A stretch of 35,863 nt of DNA from Pseudocoprococcus catus (GCF_902381825.1 NZ_LR698973.1:2923626-2959488), one strand, 5' to 3'; positions 8,400-18,025 are shown, counted from the stretch's first letter. Notes: generated by a model not told the origin, from the sequence alone. A program made the numbers and translations.

Positions 8400-10091
8400 A
8401 TGAATCATTTTACAACATTCTCACAATATGAATATGTTCGGCCGGATTTTGAAAACGCCAAAGAATTGATCAGAAAATCTGTTGACAAAATCAAAAATGC
8501 CGGGACAAAAGAAGCAGTAAGTAAAGTATTTAAAGCAGTGAATGATCAGCAAAGACATTTGAGAACGATGGCGACGGTGGCTGAAATTCGCAATACTATT
8601 GATACAACAGATCCTTTTTATGAATCTGAAATGCAATGCTTTTATGAAAATATGCCGCTTGTTGATCTTGAAATGCAGGAATTTCAGAAAACAGTTCTGC
8701 AGTCAGAATATCTGGATGCATTAAAAGATGAATATGGTGAGCTGTATTTTATTCGCATGGAACGTTTAATGAAACTTGTCAGCAAGGAGAATGTCGAAAA
8801 TCAGGTTGAGGAAAGCAATCTTGTACAGCTCTATCATAAAACTGCTGCAAAGCCGGTTGCACAGTTTAAAGGCGAAGAACTTAATTTTTATGGGCTGTTG
8901 AAAAAAATGCAGGATCCGGACCGAAAAATCAGAAAAGCTGCGTTGACGGCATGGTCTGATTTGTATCAGTCTATTGCAGATGATCTGAATGATATTTATA
9001 CAAAGCTGATCAACAACCGGATCAAGCAGGCACAAGTACTGGGATTTAAGGATTATACAGAGATGATGTATCTTTCCATGGAGCGATTTGATTATGACCG
9101 TGAAGATGTTTCTTGCTACCGTGAGATGATCAGGCAGTTTGTGGTTCCGGTTGTTGCGGAAATATATGAGAAGCAGAGAAATCGTCTGGGAATTGATCAT
9201 CTGTATTATTATGATGAAGATATGTCCTCTCCTGAGGGCAATGCCATACCTTACGGAACAACTGAGGAACAAGTGCAATTAGCGCAGAAAATGTATCATG
9301 AACTTTCAAAGGAAACAGGAGAGTTCTTTGACTTTATGGTTCAGCATCAATTATTTGATCTTGAAACAAAGCCAGGTAAAATGCAGGGGGGATATTGTAC
9401 ATTTCTGCCGGATATGATGGCTCCGTTTATTTTCTCCAATTTTAACAGAACTTCCGCAGATGTGGATGTTCTGACACACGAAGCAGGACATGCCTTTGAG
9501 GCCTATACGGCTACAAGAAACGGTGTGCCGGATGAGATTGCTTTTTCAACATCTGAAGTAGCGGAGATTCATTCGATGTCTATGGAGTATCTGACATATC
9601 CATGGATGGATTATTTTTTCAAAGATTCGGCCGACCAGTATAGAAAGACGCATCTTGAGGAAGGGCTTAGAGTTATTCCGTATATGGCCTGTGTGGATGA
9701 ATTTCAGCATGAGGTGTATGCACAGAAGATGACAGATACAGATAAGAGATATCAACTCTGGCATGCATTGGAAGAAAAATATATGCCATGGAGAGATTAT
9801 GACGGGGATCCATTTCTTGAGGCAGGTGGTTTCTGGATGCAGAAACAGCATATTTTTATGTGTCCGTTTTATTATATTGACTATTCGCTTGCATCTATGG
9901 GAGCACTTGAGTATTATATCCGTTCTATTGATGACAGAGAGACAGCATGGGAGGACTATTTCAAACTTTGTTCTTTAGGCGGCAGCAAAGGTTATTTTGA
10001 ACTTCTTAAAGAGGGACATCTGAGCAATCCTTTCAAGGCAGGTACTGTCGAACATATTATGAAGGTGTTGAAAGAAAAAGTCCTTCAATAA
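8400..10091 (+). CDS. M3 family oligoendopeptidase
   Basis: Zinc metallopeptidase of the M3 (thimet/PepF) family that cleaves short peptides in the cytoplasm. The 563-residue protein has the HEAGH zinc motif in VLTHEAGHAFEAY near residue 361 and the third ligand region EVAEIHSMSMEYL about 27 residues later. M3-typical YCTFLPDMMAPFIFSNFNRT lies just before the active site and a conserved Tyr/Gly-rich end (YYIDYSLASMGALEYY) closes the domain. ATG 8400 is chosen for the AGAGAGG site 9 bases upstream and because family similarity begins there; the frame stays open upstream to 8295 through the hairpin cluster. A LysR gene follows 31 bases later. Confidence 0.92.
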   Translation: MNHFTTFSQYEYVRPDFENAKELIRKSVDKIKNAGTKEAVSKVFKAVNDQQRHLRTMATVAEIRNTIDTTDPFYESEMQCFYENMPLVDLEMQEFQKTVLQSEYLDALKDEYGELYFIRMERLMKLVSKENVENQVEESNLVQLYHKTAAKPVAQFKGEELNFYGLLKKMQDPDRKIRKAALTAWSDLYQSIADDLNDIYTKLINNRIKQAQVLGFKDYTEMMYLSMERFDYDREDVSCYREMIRQFVVPVVAEIYEKQRNRLGIDHLYYYDEDMSSPEGNAIPYGTTEEQVQLAQKMYHELSKETGEFFDFMVQHQLFDLETKPGKMQGGYCTFLPDMMAPFIFSNFNRTSADVDVLTHEAGHAFEAYTATRNGVPDEIAFSTSEVAEIHSMSMEYLTYPWMDYFFKDSADQYRKTHLEEGLRVIPYMACVDEFQHEVYAQKMTDTDKRYQLWHALEEKYMPWRDYDGDPFLEAGGFWMQKQHIFMCPFYYIDYSLASMGALEYYIRSIDDRETAWEDYFKLCSLGGSKGYFELLKEGHLSNPFKAGTVEHIMKVLKEKVLQ

Positions 10092-10122
10092 GAAGCAGTG
10101 AAACAGAAAGGCGGTCAGACAA

Positions 10123-11037
10123 ATGGAAATAAGGCAGTTAAAATATTTTGCGGCAGTAGCTGATACGCTTAATTTCAGCAGAGCTGCGGAAACACTTTTT
10201 ATATCCCAGTCTGCCCTCAGTAAACAGATTGCAGATCTGGAAAGGGAACTGGGCATGGTGCTTCTTCAAAGAGACAAGCGCAGCGTACGTCTGACACCGG
10301 CGGGCAAAGTCTTTTTGAATGAAGCCAAGGTGATTCTCATGCGTATGGATACGATACCGATCCTTTTAAAAAATACCAAGGATATAGAAAAGAAGGAAGA
10401 GCATAATGTTTTTATAGGTGTTGAGAACAGGGTGGGAGATTCACCGATTTTTCATCTTGGAGTAGCGGAAGCTGTTCATCAGCTCAGACAGGAGATGCCT
10501 ACACTCAGGGCCATTTTTAAAATGGGTGAATATCTGGACATTAATCGTGATATCAGTGAAGAAACATTGAACATGGGTGTATTTATGGGGACGAAAGAAG
10601 ATGTGAATGAGTCGCTGAAATACAGAGTCCTTTACGAAGATGAAATGGTTGTTGTCTATCGTGGTGAGCCGGTAGAGACCATAGGGATTGAAGGCATAAA
10701 GCAGATATTATCTGAGAAACCTTTATACATCATTGATAAAGAGTTTCGAGGTATGTCCCAGGTTGTCCGAATGCTGGGGGCAATCGGATGCGCACCATCC
10801 ATTCGCTTCTGTGAAAGTACACTGGATATGAGTTTTATCATGGAAAGCGGAGAAGGATGTGTCGTTATTCCATCATCTATGGTCGGAAAGTATAAAAATC
10901 CGAAAATACATACATTGGCCACCCATAGACCGGAGGCAAAACTTTATTTTATGGCTATGTGGAAAAAAGAGGGAGAGCATCGCATAGAGGAGATGATCGC
11001 TCTCAGAGCAGGATTAAATATTGAAACATTTAAATAA
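10123..11037 (+). CDS. LysR family transcriptional regulator
   Basis: The 304-residue protein has the LysR winged helix-turn-helix at the start (MEIRQLKYFAAVADTLNFSRAAETLFISQSALSKQI) and a periplasmic-binding-protein-like effector domain of normal length. The effector is not recognisable. It lies 31 bases behind the M3 peptidase in the same direction with a GGCGGT site, so the two are probably cotranscribed and may be functionally linked, for example in peptide use; that link is inference. A terminator follows. Confidence 0.9.
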   Translation: MEIRQLKYFAAVADTLNFSRAAETLFISQSALSKQIADLERELGMVLLQRDKRSVRLTPAGKVFLNEAKVILMRMDTIPILLKNTKDIEKKEEHNVFIGVENRVGDSPIFHLGVAEAVHQLRQEMPTLRAIFKMGEYLDINRDISEETLNMGVFMGTKEDVNESLKYRVLYEDEMVVVYRGEPVETIGIEGIKQILSEKPLYIIDKEFRGMSQVVRMLGAIGCAPSIRFCESTLDMSFIMESGEGCVVIPSSMVGKYKNPKIHTLATHRPEAKLYFMAMWKKEGEHRIEEMIALRAGLNIETFK

Positions 11038-11049
11038 TGGACAGACAGG

Positions 11050-11088
11050 AAGATCTCTGATTGAATTCGATTCAGTCAGGGATCTTTT
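11050..11088 (+). terminator. Terminator after the LysR gene
   Basis: AAGATCTCTGA pairs with TCAGGGATCTT over a 15-base loop, then TTTT. Confidence 0.8.
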
Positions 11089-11143
11089 CACATTAAGAGT
11101 TTTCGCATTAAAAGAAAAGGTTACAATAATTTTATAAAAAGAG

Positions 11144-11183
11144 TTGACAAACATATGATACTAGTGTACTATAATGATAGTAC
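11144..11183 (+). promoter_or_regulatory. Promoter and palindromic operator of the GntR/ABC operon
   Basis: TTGACA at 11144-11149 is followed 17 bases later by TACTAT. The -10 box is buried in a perfect palindrome GTACTAT-AATG-ATAGTAC (11166-11183). A dimeric GntR protein bound there would block transcription, so autoregulation by the next gene is likely. Confidence 0.75.
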
Positions 11184-11236
11184 AGTAATGTACATTTAAA
11201 AGATTAATGATACAGACAGAGAAAGGAGAAATTTGA

Positions 11237-11602
11237 TTGAGATATGAGAATGATCGTCCGATTTATCTGCAGGTGATAGAGGATATCAGCAGGCGGCTGA
11301 TCCAGGGAGAATTGGCTTTAGGTGAGAAGCTTCCCTCTGTCAGAGAGATGGCTGTGCAGTATCAGATTAATCCGAATACAGCCAGCAGAGTTTATAAAGA
11401 GATGGAGAGCAGAGGGCTTTGTTATACGAAGCGCGGCATGGGCACATTTATTACGGAGGATTCAGGAATGATTAAGACGTTACAGTCAGAGATGGCAGAG
11501 AATTGTCTGGATACATTTCTTCAGGGAATGCAGGCAATCGGTATCGATTTGGATGAGATGATACAGCTGCTGAGAGAGCGGTATGCAAAGGAGGAGTTAT
11601 GA
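11237..11602 (+). CDS. GntR family regulator, YtrA subfamily
   Basis: The 121-residue protein has the GntR winged helix (PIYLQVIEDISRRLIQGELALGEKLPSVREMA...NPNTASRVYKEME) and only a short helical tail, which defines the YtrA subfamily. These regulators control adjacent ABC transporters, often in response to cell-wall-active compounds. The start is a TTG with AAAGGAG 8 bases upstream. Its stop overlaps the ABC ATPase start, and the palindrome over the promoter is its likely operator. Confidence 0.93.
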   Translation: MRYENDRPIYLQVIEDISRRLIQGELALGEKLPSVREMAVQYQINPNTASRVYKEMESRGLCYTKRGMGTFITEDSGMIKTLQSEMAENCLDTFLQGMQAIGIDLDEMIQLLRERYAKEEL

Positions 11603-12288
11603 TGCTTGATTGTGTGAATGTTGTGAAACGGTATGGCGGTATGTTTGCGGTGAATGGAATGTCCGTTGCTATAGAGGATGCGCATATTTATGGATTGCTT
11701 GGGCCGAATGGCAGCGGCAAGTCCACATGGATGAAGATGGCAGCCGGTCTGATTGTCCCGGATGAAGGGGAGATGACACTGGATGGTGTGAAGATCAGTG
11801 CCGAGACGAAGAAGCATATTGCTTATATGCCGACAGAAGGTTATTTTTACAGCTATATGAAGATTAAGGATGTGGGCAGATATTATCAGGATTTCTTTGA
11901 TGATTTTGATGCACAGCAGTTTGAGAAGCTGATCGCAGATATGGATCTGGAGATGAATATGAAGGTGAGAAATTTATCCTCAGGTATGATGGCGAAGCTG
12001 AAGATTGCTGTGACTTTGTCAAGAAAGGCAGAGCTGTATCTGCTGGATGAGCCGTTAAACGGGATCGATCTTCTGGCCAGAGATGAAGTTGTCAACACAA
12101 TTCTGACGAATATGAGCGACAATGCTTCTGTTGTTATTTCAAGTCATCTGGTAGAGGAATTGGAACGGATTATTGATAAGGCTATTTTCATGAAAGACGG
12201 ACAGATTGTATTAATGGGTGATGTAGAAGAGATTCGACAGGAACGCGGGGACTCTGTTACGGATCTGTATCGTCAGATTTATGGTTAG
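11599..12288 (+). CDS. ABC transporter ATP-binding protein
   Basis: The 229-residue ATPase has Walker A GPNGSGKST (35-43), the signature LSSGM (126-130), Walker B LYLLDEP (146-152) and the switch SSH (181-183). It pairs with the downstream permease to form a YtrB-like export system regulated by the upstream GntR protein. It overlaps the GntR gene by 4 bases; ATG 11602 is an equally possible start. The substrate is unknown. Confidence 0.94.
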   Translation: MMLDCVNVVKRYGGMFAVNGMSVAIEDAHIYGLLGPNGSGKSTWMKMAAGLIVPDEGEMTLDGVKISAETKKHIAYMPTEGYFYSYMKIKDVGRYYQDFFDDFDAQQFEKLIADMDLEMNMKVRNLSSGMMAKLKIAVTLSRKAELYLLDEPLNGIDLLARDEVVNTILTNMSDNASVVISSHLVEELERIIDKAIFMKDGQIVLMGDVEEIRQERGDSVTDLYRQIYG

Positions 12289-12308
12289 AATCCAGGAGGA
12301 ATAATGTT

Positions 12309-13058
12309 ATGTTAAAGCTTATAAAATATGAACTCATCAAACAGAAAACATCCAAAGTGATTATTGGAGCAATTTTAGCGCTGCTGGAGGTTGCTTTTCT
12401 GGCAGGTATGCTTTTGGGAAAAGAAGAAATCATGGCCATTGCTGCCGGAATGTTGACATTTCTGGCCTCGGTCACCTTTGTTATTGTTGGTTTGGAAGAA
12501 ATTATTACTTATTATCATGATTTAAGAGACAAGAGCGGCTATATGCTTTTCATGACACCTTATAATGTTTATGAAATTATGGGAAGCAAGATTCTGACAG
12601 GTTTTTTCTCTATTGCAGCAGCAGCGATTATATTTGGAATTATTGGATTCGCAGATATCACCATGGTATGTGCCAAGTACGGAGAGTTGCAGATGTTGTT
12701 TGATCAGATGAAATCATTATTCAGGTTTACTTTGCAGGTGAATGTTGACGGCATGCTTATTGTGTGGTCCATTATACAGGTTGTATTCAGCTGGGTTGGA
12801 ATGGTGACATCCGCATTTCTGGCTATCACATTATGTATTACGATTTTTTCAGGTATGCGCTGCAAGGGGTTGATCAGTTTTGTCATTTATTGCGTGTTGA
12901 ATATTGCAGTAAGCGCTGTTGTTGTGCAGATTTTGAACTGGACAGACATGGCATCTGCAAATGGTATGATGGCTGTTTTTTCTATATTTGATATTTTATT
13001 TGCAGGTGCATGTTATGTGGCAACAGGTTATATTTTAAATAAGGAATTATCTCTTTAA
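12309..13058 (+). CDS. ABC transporter permease
   Basis: The 249-residue, strongly hydrophobic protein has about six spans and starts MLKLIKYELIKQKTSK, typical of ABC-2-like permeases next to YtrA/YtrB pairs. A GGAGGA site precedes the ATG, 20 bases behind the ATPase stop. No clear terminator was seen in the 146 bases that follow. Confidence 0.88.
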   Translation: MLKLIKYELIKQKTSKVIIGAILALLEVAFLAGMLLGKEEIMAIAAGMLTFLASVTFVIVGLEEIITYYHDLRDKSGYMLFMTPYNVYEIMGSKILTGFFSIAAAAIIFGIIGFADITMVCAKYGELQMLFDQMKSLFRFTLQVNVDGMLIVWSIIQVVFSWVGMVTSAFLAITLCITIFSGMRCKGLISFVIYCVLNIAVSAVVVQILNWTDMASANGMMAVFSIFDILFAGACYVATGYILNKELSL

Positions 13059-13204
13059 ATATAAGCCGTTTATTAAAAGTATTAAATATCAATGAAATGG
13101 CAATAGTTTATATTAAGTTAACAATTCTAGGCTATGATTACTTCTACATAGAATAAAACAGTACAATATGAGAGACTGTTGAGATATATGTCGGAGGTTG
13201 AGAT

Positions 13205-14986
13205 ATGAGCAGAGCAATAGGTATTGATCTTGGAACGACCAACAGCTGTGTGGCTGTTCTGGAAGGCGGAGAACCTGCTATTATAACAAGTGCGGAGGGG
13301 TTGAGAACAACCCCTTCGATTGTTGCGTTTACGAAGAAAGGTGAACGTCTGGTGGGAGCGCCTGCAAAGCGCCAGGCGGTGACAAATGCTGAACGGACAA
13401 TTTCTTCAATTAAACGACAGATGGGGACGAATTACAGAGCGGATATAGATGGCAAGCGTTATTCTCCGCAGGAGATTTCTGCCATGATTTTGAGAAAACT
13501 CAAGAAGGATGCACAGGATTATCTCGGTGAGACGGTGACGGATGCGGTCATTACGGTGCCTGCTTATTTTAATGATGCACAACGGCAGGCAACGAAGGAT
13601 GCAGGAAGGATTGCAGGATTGAATGTAACGCGGATCATCAATGAGCCGACAGCGGCCGCCTTTGCCTATGGTCTGAATAACGGAGAAGATCAGAAGGTGC
13701 TGGTTTATGATCTGGGCGGCGGTACCTTTGATGTATCCGTAATTGAGATAGGTGATGGGCTAATTGAAGTATTGTCTACTTCGGGAGATAATCATCTGGG
13801 CGGGGATGATTTTGACGACCGCCTGACAGATTATCTTCTGGCCGAGTTTAAAGCCAGCGACCATATTGATCTGAGTCATGATGAGGCGGCTGTTCAGAGA
13901 GTACGTGAAGGGGCGGAGAAGGCGAAGATTGAATTGTCATCATCCACATCGACAACCGTGAATCTGCCTTTTTTGACAATGGTGAAGGACATGCCGCATC
14001 ATATGGAAGTGACTGTGACAAGGGCGAAGTTTGATGAATTGACCCATGATCTGGTGGACAGAACAGCAGGACCTGTTCAGAATGCTTTGAGAGATGCGGG
14101 GATTACAGCCAGAGATCTGTCGAAGGTATTGCTTGTAGGCGGATCGACACGTATTCCGGCTGTTCAGGACAAGGTTCGGAGGATGCTTGGCATGGAACCA
14201 TCCAAGGGGATCAATCCGGATGAATGTGTTGCCATGGGGGCAGCTATTCAGGCCGGCAAGCTAAGCGGCAGTCTGCCGGAGAATTCTGCGGCAAGTTCCA
14301 TTATTTTGATGGATGTGACGCCATTATCTCTGTCCATTGAAACGGTGGGCGGCATTGCGACACATTTGATCGAACGGAATACGACTATCCCGGCCAGACA
14401 CAGTCAGATATTCACAACAGCAGCGAACTTCCAGACATCGGTTGATATCAAGGTGTATCAGGGCGAGCGCCAGTTTGTCAAGGACAATACGCTGCTTGGC
14501 AATTTCAAGCTCAGCGGTATCAAGCGGGCTATGGCCGGCGTACCGCAGATTGAAGTTACCTTTGATATTGATGTCAACGGTATTTTGACGGTAGCTGCCA
14601 AGGATATGGGAACAGGAAAAGCACAGCAGATTACGATCACATCGCGTTCGAATCTTTCAGAGGAAGAGATACAGCAAGCGGTTCGTGAGGCAGAGATGTA
14701 TGAACAGGAAGATGGCGAGAGAAAAGGCTATTATGAACTCCACTCAGAATCAGAAGTGCTGATCGCCAAGACAGAGCAGGCGCTGAAGAAGGCTGGCAAG
14801 CAGTTGGATCGCAGTGAAAAGCATCAGATCAAGTCAGCGATGAACCAGTTGAAGAAGTCTGTTGTGAAGATGAAACCGATGAAGATGCAGGAGAATGATG
14901 CACATCAGCTTCAAAGTGAGAAGGAAAACCTGGAGAACTTAACGGCAAGGCTTTTTTCACTGGCGGAAAGTGACGAGAACAGGTAA
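13205..14986 (+). CDS. Hsp70/DnaK paralogue
   Basis: Hsp70 chaperone with a full nucleotide domain: GIDLGTTNS near residues 6-14, [32 protein letters not shown] and [12 protein letters not shown] substrate-binding domain ([13 protein letters not shown]...[12 protein letters not shown]) follows. The lid is short and the product is 593 residues, less than a usual DnaK of about 610-640, without the long flexible tail. It is not next to grpE or dnaJ; instead the response regulator starts 11 bases after its stop. This suggests a second, specialised Hsp70 rather than the housekeeping DnaK, though the main dnaK locus is outside the window. A GGAGG site precedes the ATG. Confidence 0.9.
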   Translation: MSRAIGIDLGTTNSCVAVLEGGEPAIITSAEGLRTTPSIVAFTKKGERLVGAPAKRQAVTNAERTISSIKRQMGTNYRADIDGKRYSPQEISAMILRKLKKDAQDYLGETVTDAVITVPAYFNDAQRQATKDAGRIAGLNVTRIINEPTAAAFAYGLNNGEDQKVLVYDLGGGTFDVSVIEIGDGLIEVLSTSGDNHLGGDDFDDRLTDYLLAEFKASDHIDLSHDEAAVQRVREGAEKAKIELSSSTSTTVNLPFLTMVKDMPHHMEVTVTRAKFDELTHDLVDRTAGPVQNALRDAGITARDLSKVLLVGGSTRIPAVQDKVRRMLGMEPSKGINPDECVAMGAAIQAGKLSGSLPENSAASSIILMDVTPLSLSIETVGGIATHLIERNTTIPARHSQIFTTAANFQTSVDIKVYQGERQFVKDNTLLGNFKLSGIKRAMAGVPQIEVTFDIDVNGILTVAAKDMGTGKAQQITITSRSNLSEEEIQQAVREAEMYEQEDGERKGYYELHSESEVLIAKTEQALKKAGKQLDRSEKHQIKSAMNQLKKSVVKMKPMKMQENDAHQLQSEKENLENLTARLFSLAESDENR

Positions 14987-14996
14987 AGGAGGCAAA

Positions 14997-15674
14997 ATGT
15001 TTCAGATATTGATAGCAGATAGCGACAGAGCTTACAGAAGACGACTTTACCAACTGCTGAGGCGGGAAGGCTATTCTGTTCTTCAGGCTTCTGGCGGCGA
15101 AGATGTTTTGAAGGTGCTGGAGACATCGTACATTGACTTTATTATCCTTGGAGATAACCTGGTGGATCTGAATGTATATGAACTGATGGGACAGCTGCGG
15201 GATACGTATTCAGATATGCCATTGATGCTTTTGGCGGAGAAGAAAGAGCGGGATGGCCTCAGGAAAAGCTATATGGCTGGTGCAGATGAATATTTGACGA
15301 AGAATGTGGATGAAGAAGAACTTGTACTGAGAATTCGTGCGGTTCTTCGGAGATCTGGCAAGAATTATGATAAGAGGCTTCAGGTAGGGGATGTGATCCT
15401 GGATTGCGATTCTCTGTCCGTAACAAGGAAAGGGGACAGGCAGACCTTGCCTAGAAAGGAATTCTGGCTTTTATACAAACTGCTTTCTTATCCGGATAAG
15501 ATTTTTACCAGAACCCAGTTGATGGATGAGATATGGGGACTGACGACAGAAACGTCACAGTCAACATTGAATGTACATGTCAACCGGCTGCGGAATAAAT
15601 TCAGGAAGTATCCGGAGTTTGATCTGAAGGCGGTGCGCGGTATTGGATATAAGGCAGAAGTGCATGTTGATTAA
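14997..15674 (+). CDS. OmpR-type response regulator lacking the phospho-acceptor Asp
   Basis: The 225-residue protein has a receiver domain (about 1-117) and an OmpR winged helix (about 128-222, ending VNRLRNKF...AVRGIGYKAE). Acidic residues D8 and D10 and the TK pair (T101, K102) remain. In strand 3 the expected Asp position reads IILGDNL, so Gly52 replaces it with Asp53 one step later, and the strand-4 Thr/Ser is replaced by Ala80. It probably works without normal phosphorylation. ATG 14997 follows AAAGGAGG; the longer frame from 14970 overlaps dnaK. No histidine kinase is adjacent. Cotranscription with the Hsp70 gene is likely. Confidence 0.88.
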   Translation: MFQILIADSDRAYRRRLYQLLRREGYSVLQASGGEDVLKVLETSYIDFIILGDNLVDLNVYELMGQLRDTYSDMPLMLLAEKKERDGLRKSYMAGADEYLTKNVDEEELVLRIRAVLRRSGKNYDKRLQVGDVILDCDSLSVTRKGDRQTLPRKEFWLLYKLLSYPDKIFTRTQLMDEIWGLTTETSQSTLNVHVNRLRNKFRKYPEFDLKAVRGIGYKAEVHVD

Positions 15675-15685
15675 GAGATCATTAT

Positions 15686-15737
15686 AAAGCCTAACATACA
15701 GGCAGACTGATAGTGTCTGTTCGTATGTTAGGCTTTT
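15686..15737. terminator. Terminator after the response regulator
   Basis: AAAGCCTAACATAC pairs with GTATGTTAGGCTTT across a loop containing a second small stem (CAGAC...GTCTG), followed by TTTT. It could serve both directions. Confidence 0.85.
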
Positions 15738-15779
15738 GTCGATCTGGCGATAGTATAGGCTCAGATGTATAGAGGAAAA

Positions 15780-16070
15780 TTAGAGTGTGTCATAGCGAAC
15801 ACAATCTGTCTTTTCAACAAACTGATCTTTGATGGCAGGCATCGCCTTAAAATGCGGTGTCTGCTGATGAGCCTTCAGACTGTCTTTATCTTCCCATATT
15901 TCCAGCAGAAAGAGCTGGTTATCGTTGTCAACAGGAAGAAAATAATGATAACGGATATTGCCTTTTTCTTGTCGGCAGGTTTCAGGAATAGTGGCAGCGT
16001 TTAACGCATCGTAGAAAGCTTTTGGCCGGATGCCGGGCTTCATGGTATAAGTAACATGTAATTCAATCAT
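15780..16070 (-). CDS. ABM-domain protein, YgiN-like quinol monooxygenase family
   Basis: The 96-residue protein fits the antibiotic biosynthesis monooxygenase (ABM) dimeric ferredoxin-like fold. It starts MIELHVTYTMKPG, has NIRYHYFLPVDNDNQLFLLEIWEDKDSLKAHQQTPHFK in the middle and the family's WEDK...H pattern. Members include YgiN, which acts on quinols; the substrate here is unknown. An AAAGGAGG site precedes the ATG. It converges with the response regulator gene. Confidence 0.85.
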   Translation of the reverse strand: MIELHVTYTMKPGIRPKAFYDALNAATIPETCRQEKGNIRYHYFLPVDNDNQLFLLEIWEDKDSLKAHQQTPHFKAMPAIKDQFVEKTDCVRYDTL

Positions 16071-16180
16071 TGCGGCGCCTCCTTTTGTTGATTGCTATTT
16101 TGTCTATTGTTGTCAGTATAGCATGTTTTAACGTATTTTGCACTTTAATCCTTTAAATCCGAATCAAGCTAATGTGGTAC

Positions 16181-16209
16181 TTGACAGATATTGGAAGATG
16201 TTTTATAGT
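16181..16209 (+). promoter_or_regulatory. Promoter for the ATP-grasp gene
   Basis: TTGACA, 17 bases, TATAGT. The predicted transcript begins near 16216, inside the longer open frame, so it supports the start at 16243. Confidence 0.8.
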
Positions 16210-16242
16210 CAAACAAGAGACTATGAAGAAGAGGGTATGATT

Positions 16243-17436
16243 ATGCGTAATTTTATTTTTATTTCGCCACATTTTCCAACAAATTATGAGAATTTCTGTG
16301 TCCAGCTGCATGAAAATGGCGTGAATGTATTCGGGATTGGTGACACGCCGTACGAGAACCTGACTGACTCCCTGAAGACAGCTTTGACAGAGTACTATAA
16401 GGTGGACAGCATGGAAGACTATGATCAGATGTATCGGGCGGTGGCTTTTCTGTGTTATAAGCATGGGTCAATGGATGGTCTTGAAAGCAATAATGAATAC
16501 TGGCTGGAGCAGGATGCCAGACTGAGAAAAGATTTTAATATTCCGGGAATGAAGACGGCTGACATGGAACATGTGAAGTATAAATCTAAAATGAAACCTT
16601 ATTATGCAAAGGCAGGTATTCCAACAGCCAGGTATCATCTGGTGACGGATTTGACGGAAAGTCTTGCTTTTGTTGAGAAGGTGGGATATCCGGTTATCGT
16701 GAAGCCGGATAATGGCGTCGGTGCGACAACGACTTATAAACTGAAGAGTGAGGATGAGCTGCGGGCATTCCATGAAGAAGATTTTCATGGTGTGCAATTT
16801 ATTATGGAAGAGTTTGTGCCCGGAGAGATTTACTCTTATGATGCGATCATGAACAGTAAGGGAGAACCGATATTTGAGACAGGCAATCATACCCCGATTT
16901 CTATCATGGATAGTGTCAATAATCACGATGACAGTGTGTTCTATATTGAAAAACATATTGCGGATGATGTTCGCGCAGCAGGCAGAGCAGCTGTGAAATC
17001 ATTTGGCGTAAAGAGCCGTTTTGTTCATTTTGAATTTTTCAGATTGACAGAAGATCATGACTATCTTGGAAAAAAAGGAAAGGTTATTGGTCTGGAAGTG
17101 AATTACAGGCCATCAGGCGGTTTCACACCGGATATGATCGATTATGCCTGTAGTACGGATGTCTACAAAGATTGGGCGGACATGGTTGCTTTTGATCGGC
17201 TGACAAAGGAAGAGTATCCGGATAAATACTATTGTGTTTCGGCAGGATGCAGAAAGGAAAAACATTATCTGCACAGCTATGAAGAAGTGATGGCTGCGTA
17301 TAAGGATGACATTATGATGACAACAGAGCTTCCTGAAGTTCTGGCATCAGCGATGGGAGACAGACTTTATCTGGCACGCTTTGCAGAAAAAGAGGCCATG
17401 GATGCATTTATCAGCTATGTCTTTGCTACGGCGTAA
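16243..17436 (+). CDS. ATP-grasp domain protein
   Basis: The 397-residue protein belongs to the ATP-grasp superfamily, which joins a carboxylate to a nucleophile through an acyl-phosphate. Visible parts are an N-terminal Rossmann-like region (IFISPHFPTNYENFCVQL), the ATP-grasp core VEKVGYPVIVKPDNGVGATTTYK with its Gly-rich loop, IMEEFVPGEIYSYDA, and the metal-binding GLEVNYRPSGG. The substrate cannot be told; the closest look is to carbamoyl-phosphate-synthetase-like ATP-grasp proteins. ATG 16243 is set by the GAGGG site and the promoter. It stands alone, ending in a terminator shared with ybaK. Confidence 0.85.
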   Translation: MRNFIFISPHFPTNYENFCVQLHENGVNVFGIGDTPYENLTDSLKTALTEYYKVDSMEDYDQMYRAVAFLCYKHGSMDGLESNNEYWLEQDARLRKDFNIPGMKTADMEHVKYKSKMKPYYAKAGIPTARYHLVTDLTESLAFVEKVGYPVIVKPDNGVGATTTYKLKSEDELRAFHEEDFHGVQFIMEEFVPGEIYSYDAIMNSKGEPIFETGNHTPISIMDSVNNHDDSVFYIEKHIADDVRAAGRAAVKSFGVKSRFVHFEFFRLTEDHDYLGKKGKVIGLEVNYRPSGGFTPDMIDYACSTDVYKDWADMVAFDRLTKEEYPDKYYCVSAGCRKEKHYLHSYEEVMAAYKDDIMMTTELPEVLASAMGDRLYLARFAEKEAMDAFISYVFATA

Positions 17437-17470
17437 TGGCATTGAATCCTGAATAACAGATGAATAAAAT

Positions 17471-17512
17471 ACAGGGACATTTTCATGGCAGGTCATGAGA
17501 ATGTCCCTGTTG
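17471..17512. terminator. Bidirectional terminator
   Basis: ACAGGGACATT...AATGTCCCTGT with an inner TCATG/CATGA stem, between two convergent genes. Confidence 0.8.
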
Positions 17513-17545
17513 TTATAAGCAGGCAGATGAACTCTCCATTCGGAA

Positions 17546-18025
17546 TCAGTGCATGATAATATCCGCAAACTGTCCCCGGGTAACTTTGATTAGATCCTGA
17601 GGTGAGAGAATCAGCTGAACACCGAGACGCCCGCCGGAGATAATAATCGTGTCAAAATCGGCGGCCGATTCATGGATAAATGTCGGAAACTGCTTCTTCA
17701 TGCCGATGGGGGTACAGCCGCCCCGGATATAACCGGTGATGGCATTGATATCTTTGACATGGATCAGTTCAACATTCTTCTCACCGGCAGCCTTGGCAGC
17801 GGCCTTTAAGTTCAGTTCCTTATCAACAGGGATAGCAAATACGAAATAATTCTTGCTTTTGCCGACAGTGACCAGTGTCTTGAAACTGCGTTCATAAGGC
17901 TGACCCAGCTGATCAGCAATATGGCAGCCGTCGATAAATTCATCACAGGTGTAGGTGTTCATTTCATAAGGAATTTTATTCTTATCCAAAATGCGCATAG
18001 CATTGGTTTTGGCTTCTTTACCCAT
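17546..18025 (-). CDS. ybaK: Cys-tRNA(Pro)/Cys-tRNA(Cys) deacylase YbaK/EbsC
   Basis: Editing enzyme of the YbaK/ProX/EbsC family that hydrolyses mischarged Cys-tRNA(Pro). At 159 residues it has normal length and the conserved blocks RSFKTLVTVGKSKNYFVFAIPVDKELNLKAAAKAAG (with the catalytic-region Lys), GYIRGGCTPIGMKK and IISGGRLGVQLILSPQDL. A GGAGG site precedes the ATG. It is convergent with the ATP-grasp gene and divergent from the DUF1846 gene. Confidence 0.94.
   Translation of the reverse strand: MGKEAKTNAMRILDKNKIPYEMNTYTCDEFIDGCHIADQLGQPYERSFKTLVTVGKSKNYFVFAIPVDKELNLKAAAKAAGEKNVELIHVKDINAITGYIRGGCTPIGMKKQFPTFIHESAADFDTIIISGGRLGVQLILSPQDLIKVTRGQFADIIMH

Noticed and set aside
13059..13204. 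CIRCE element or heat-shock promoter before the Hsp70 gene
   Set aside because: No TTAGCACTC-N9-GAGTGCTAA-like repeat is present and no well-spaced -35/-10 pair could be supported.
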